A stretch of 64,000 nt of DNA, from NCBI GenBank assembly GCA_002748155.1, contig PDRO01000003.1:142768-206767 (forward strand), written 5' to 3'. A program made the position numbers and the translations under genes. Source of the DNA: Actinomycetales bacterium. GTDB lineage: Bacteria > Actinomycetota > Actinomycetes > Actinomycetales > Dermatophilaceae. The notes beneath the pieces are model-generated. The model was not told where the DNA came from and ran no database searches. It saw only the letters and a program-made list of their open reading frames with translations. The stretch's first letter is position 1, and each line of letters opens with the position of its first letter. This document shows positions 60,844-64,000 of this stretch, in pieces.

Positions 60844-62319
60844 ATGCAGCAATTGACCGGTCTCGATGAGATGTTCCTATCGCTGGACACGAGAAGGAGC
60901 ACGGGACACGCTGCCGCTCTGGCCTACTTCGACGGCAGCAGCGGAGAGCCGCGTGACGAGCTCGCGTTCCTACGTCAGCGGATCGCCGAGCGCTTGCCGA
61001 ACCTGCCGCTGTTTCGCTGGAAGCTCCATGACATGCCACTGGGGATCGATCAGCGGTACTGGGTGACGACTCCCGACCTCGACCTCGACTATCACGTGAC
61101 CGGCATCAAGCTCCGGGCGCCCGGTGGTGAGAAGGAACTGGAGCGGACCGTCGACCGGATCATGCGCGAGCACCTGGATCGTGACCGACCCATGTGGCGG
61201 ATGTATGTCATCACCGGCCTCGCGGATGGTCGCTACTGCTACCTGCTCAAGCTGACCCACGGGTTGGCCGACGGAAGTGTCATCTGGGCGGTATACGAGC
61301 TCCTGTCAGACGACCCCGCGGAACCGCTCGTCACTGCCGAAGAAGAACTGCCGACCCCCCCGAACCGCCTCGGGATGCTGGCCAAAGGCACGGTCGGCCT
61401 GGCGCGCAAGCCGGTCGAGATCGTCAAGCTACAGGCCGAGCTGGCCAAGTGGGCCAAGTCCAAGGGCGGCAAACAGCCCTCCCCGGTGCTGTCCACTGCA
61501 GCACGATTGCTGCCGGGTGAATTGGGCAAGCCGGTGGCGAAGCTGGCCAATCGTCTCCGGGGCGACGACTCGACCGACGTCGCATCGCTGATGCCGACAC
61601 TGCGCCCACCCAAGGTCGTCTTCAACGGCACCTCGACGACCGACGTCACCAACGTGCACGTAAGGCTGAAGATCGCCGAGTTGCGCAAGGCCGGCAAGCT
61701 CGTCGGTGGCACCATCAACGACGCGGTCCTGGCGATCACGGCGGGTGCTCTGCGGAAGTATCTCGCCGACCACGGGGGTGCGCCGGAGCGTCCGCTCATC
61801 ACCGCCGCACCGATCTCGTGGCGCAACGGCACCGAAACCGAGCGCTGGGCCAACCAGATCTGGATGCTCTTCATGCCGATCCCGACCCACCTCGACGACC
61901 CGCTCGAACGCCTCAAATACGCTCGTGCGGCAGCCAACCAGGCCAAGCTTGACTGGGACGGTGTGCCTGGGCACCTGCTGCGCCGGATCAGCGCCCTCGT
62001 GCCCGGGGCGCTTGTCACCACGAGCGCGCAGATCCTGTCCTACCTGCCCGGAGCGCTCAACCCGCAGATCTACAACCTGTCGATCTCCAACGTGCGTGGC
62101 CCGGCTAAGAGCCCCACGTTCGGCGGGCGCGAGATCGAGAACTACGTCGTCTACGGGTTCCTCCCGCCGGGTATCGGTCTGCTCGTCGCGGGGCAGAGCC
62201 TCGGCGACCACATCAGCCTGTGCACCACGCTATGCCGGGATCTCATGCCCGGCTACGAGAAGCTGCCCGGGTTGTTGCAGGAAAGCCTCGACGAGCTCCT
62301 CGAGCTCGCGCAGGACTAG
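60844..62319 (+). CDS. Wax ester synthase/diacylglycerol acyltransferase family protein
   Basis: Acyl-CoA-dependent acyltransferase of 491 residues, of the WS/DGAT family that makes triacylglycerol or wax esters. It opens LTGLDEMFLSLDT. The active-site motif is THGLADG, with the catalytic second histidine kept and the first replaced by Thr. ISNVRGPAKSPTFGG and GLLVAGQSLGDHISL are C-terminal family marks. AAAGGGAG precedes the ATG. An ACBP gene 19 kb away could supply acyl-CoA. The actual product is not predictable. Confidence 0.9.
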   Translation: MQQLTGLDEMFLSLDTRRSTGHAAALAYFDGSSGEPRDELAFLRQRIAERLPNLPLFRWKLHDMPLGIDQRYWVTTPDLDLDYHVTGIKLRAPGGEKELERTVDRIMREHLDRDRPMWRMYVITGLADGRYCYLLKLTHGLADGSVIWAVYELLSDDPAEPLVTAEEELPTPPNRLGMLAKGTVGLARKPVEIVKLQAELAKWAKSKGGKQPSPVLSTAARLLPGELGKPVAKLANRLRGDDSTDVASLMPTLRPPKVVFNGTSTTDVTNVHVRLKIAELRKAGKLVGGTINDAVLAITAGALRKYLADHGGAPERPLITAAPISWRNGTETERWANQIWMLFMPIPTHLDDPLERLKYARAAANQAKLDWDGVPGHLLRRISALVPGALVTTSAQILSYLPGALNPQIYNLSISNVRGPAKSPTFGGREIENYVVYGFLPPGIGLLVAGQSLGDHISLCTTLCRDLMPGYEKLPGLLQESLDELLELAQD

Positions 62320-63353
62320 CCGAGACCGATCGCCGCGAGCACCCGGTTGAGCGGACCGGTCAGCCCGAAGTCGACGGCCAAGCGCGACAGCAGCACCGGG
62401 TCGGCCACTTCGGCGGGTAGCCGAAGATCGAGCTCCGGGACGGGAGCCCGGGTCGCCACCCGCACCACCTGGGGCGCGACGTCGAGGTATGCCGTCCCGG
62501 CCTCCAGCCGGGTGCGTCGGGCGCCTTTGATCCGCGGGTCACCGTCGGCCAGCGCTGCCCGGATGCCGGCGAGCGAGCCGAAGGTGGCCAATAGATCTGC
62601 TGCCGTCTTCTCCCCGATGCCGGGGACACCGGGCAGACCGTCGGAAGCGTCGCCGCGCAGGATCGCCAGATCGAGGTATGCCGCGCCGGTCGGGACGCCG
62701 TAGGTGGTCTGCAGGTAGGCGTGGTCGACGGCAGTCGCATCACGGACCCCACCCTTGGCGGTGTAGAGCACCCGGATCCGGGCTTGGTCGTCGACGAGCT
62801 GGAACAGGTCCCGGTCGCCGGTGACGACATCGATCGGCATGGTGCCGCGGTGACGGTCGGCCAGGGCACCGATGACATCGTCGGCCTCGAAACCGTCCAC
62901 GCCCACGCGGCATACCCCGAGCGCGTCGAGCGCTGCCGCGATGACCGGCACTTGCGGCACGAGATCGTCGGGACTCTCTTCGGCGACGGCCGACCCGTCG
63001 GGCGAACCACCGGGCGCCGCATCGATCGATCTGTCCAATGGTCCCAGGTGCGGTTGCCGGTCCCCGGCCGCTGCCCGCTCTGGCATCGGCGGGTCGGACT
63101 CCCGGGCGACCCGATGGGTCTTGTAGGTCGGGATCAACGCCACCCGCCACTGGGGGCGCCAGTCGTTGTCCCAGCAGGCCGCCAGGTGGGTGGGTCGGTG
63201 TTTGTCGATGAGCGTGGCCACCATGTCGAGCAAGCCGCGCACTGCGTTCGTCGGTGGCTCGTCGGCTGTGGTGCGCCGATCCGGAACGCCGAAGAAGGCT
63301 CGGAAGTAGAGGCTCGCCGAGTCGAGCAACAGCAGCCGTGGGGACGGGGGCAT
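62316..63353 (-). CDS. 5'-3' exonuclease (Pol I N-terminal-like)
   Basis: Flap/5' nuclease of 345 residues without a polymerase domain. LLLLDSASLYFRAFFGV has the first metal aspartate, AACWDNDWRPQWR the second, and GFEADDVIGALADRH, VVTGDRDLFQLVDD and GLPGVPGIGEKTAADLL (metal acids and helix-hairpin-helix) are intact. A polar insertion (about residues 85-135) is unusual. Corresponds in position to Rv2090. Its stop overlaps the WS/DGAT stop by four bases. Confidence 0.9.
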   Translation of the reverse strand: MPPSPRLLLLDSASLYFRAFFGVPDRRTTADEPPTNAVRGLLDMVATLIDKHRPTHLAACWDNDWRPQWRVALIPTYKTHRVARESDPPMPERAAAGDRQPHLGPLDRSIDAAPGGSPDGSAVAEESPDDLVPQVPVIAAALDALGVCRVGVDGFEADDVIGALADRHRGTMPIDVVTGDRDLFQLVDDQARIRVLYTAKGGVRDATAVDHAYLQTTYGVPTGAAYLDLAILRGDASDGLPGVPGIGEKTAADLLATFGSLAGIRAALADGDPRIKGARRTRLEAGTAYLDVAPQVVRVATRAPVPELDLRLPAEVADPVLLSRLAVDFGLTGPLNRVLAAIGLG

Positions 63354-63874
63354 GGGTGCATCGTGCCACTACGACGCTCCACCGAGTCGGCCAATCCCCG
63401 AACCCTGCCCAGCCATATCGACGAGTTATGCGAGCGACTACCGACGCTGCGGGGTCGGTCGGTGGGCGCTGGACGGCAGCGGTTCCGCCAGGACAGCGTT
63501 CTTGGCGCGGCTGACAGTGCACGGGATCGAACTCGACCCACTGAGCAAACGCCGTGCCGGTGGGCATGGCCGACAACGCACTGCCTTCGTCGGTCCAGCT
63601 CGTTTGACGCGCCTGGGCCGACCGGCAACTCCTGGAAGTCGGCACTATGCTGGAGACCACGTGCCGGCAGATGCGGCCAGAGCACAACGCAAGCAGGTGC
63701 CGGCTCTCTTGACATCCGCGTCGCCGCCCGATCGACGCCTTCGAGACGCACTGATCACCAGACCACCATCCAAGAACCCCCGGTCGATACCCGGTCGGCC
63801 CGCACCCGCCGGGCCGAGCGATCCAATCACCACGAAACCGGGGACAGGCCACATACCCCCGGAAGGAAGAGAAC
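63354..63874. other. 521-base intergenic stretch upstream of enolase
   Basis: No convincing gene on either strand; the readings present have no family features. A perfect 8-base inverted repeat TCGGCCCG/CGGGCCGA with a 7-base loop lies at 63795-63817, 57 bases before the enolase start. GGAAGGAAG precedes the ATG. Confidence 0.6.
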
Positions 63875-64000
63875 ATGTCCAAGATCAGCAGCATCCGCAG
63901 CTACGAGATGCTGGACAGCCGCGGAAACCCGACCGTGGGCGTGCAGCTAGAGCTGCAGGACGGCAGTCAGGGGTTCACCCTGGTCCCGTCTGGCGCCTCG
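63875..64000 (+). CDS. eno: Enolase, N-terminal fragment (continues beyond window)
   Basis: First 42 codons of an enolase: [20 protein letters not shown], then [18 protein letters not shown]. The LDSRGNPTV and VPSGAS motifs are diagnostic. The YEMLDSRG and [10 protein letters not shown] variants differ from the usual actinobacterial REILDSRG and RAAVPSGAS, so this may be a second or divergent copy. The usual partner ftsB would lie outside the window if present. Confidence 0.88.
   Translation, partial: MSKISSIRSYEMLDSRGNPTVGVQLELQDGSQGFTLVPSGAS

Noticed and set aside
63254..63854. Short reading frames in the gap before enolase
   Set aside because: Arginine-rich, without ribosome sites or any family resemblance on either strand.

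Overview
The window is a high-GC actinobacterial chromosome segment with about 57 genes or gene remnants. Markers are a complete Pup-proteasome set (arc/mpa, dop, pup, prcB, prcA, pafA, fused pafBC), mycothiol ligase mshC, an F420-type LLM oxidoreductase, the divergent glgC/glgM pair, and DUF3099, DUF3090, DUF3054 and DUF5703 proteins. Fused PafBC and the gene order suggest Micrococcales (perhaps the Dermatophilaceae/Intrasporangiaceae branch). The genus is not recognised.

Layout. 1-22 kb: housekeeping genes in short operons: an ABC-F ATPase cut by the left edge, mtnA with a class II aldolase-fold protein, a TrpB2, an enoyl-CoA hydratase with an ABC exporter, SURF1, serB, glgC/glgM, an ABC ATPase with NfeD, QmcA, TSUP and TrmH, then pta-ackA. 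22.3-24.9 kb: the only clearly accessory patch, starting directly 3' of tRNA-Leu(GAG). It holds three scattered IS256-type transposase fragments, a DUF2892 membrane protein, an SDR oxidoreductase and a frameshifted vapC remnant. 25-37.5 kb: an M20 peptidase, small conserved actinobacterial proteins, LLM oxidoreductase, uppP, the phosphomutase/DUF3090/SCO1664/mshC cluster, a PAC2 protein and metH. 37.6-62.3 kb: a proteasome-centred region whose order resembles the Rv2090-Rv2118c region of Mycobacterium tuberculosis: site-2 protease, trmI, arc, (ACBP, DUF3054, PRPP synthetase, hydrolase), dop, a metallopeptidase, pup-prcB-prcA, pafA, two FKBPs, pafBC, tatA, tatC, lipid kinase, helY, WS/DGAT, 5'-3' exonuclease. 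A long gap then leads into an enolase cut by the right edge.

How it works together. Pup is deamidated by Dop and ligated to substrates by PafA. Arc/Mpa unfolds pupylated proteins into the PrcAB core. PafBC is a WYL-domain activator of DNA-damage genes. The main anomaly is a complete, leaderless-of-signal HExxH protein (46625-48010) set between dop and pup and closed by a very strong hairpin.

Two window-wide patterns stand out. The octamer GTATGCCG/CGGCATAC occurs about 64 times, roughly once per kb, where two or three would be expected by composition. At least 24 genes carry a TANNNT hexamer 6-8 bases before the start codon, implying widespread leaderless transcription. Five intergenic spacers also carry short degenerate tandem repeats.
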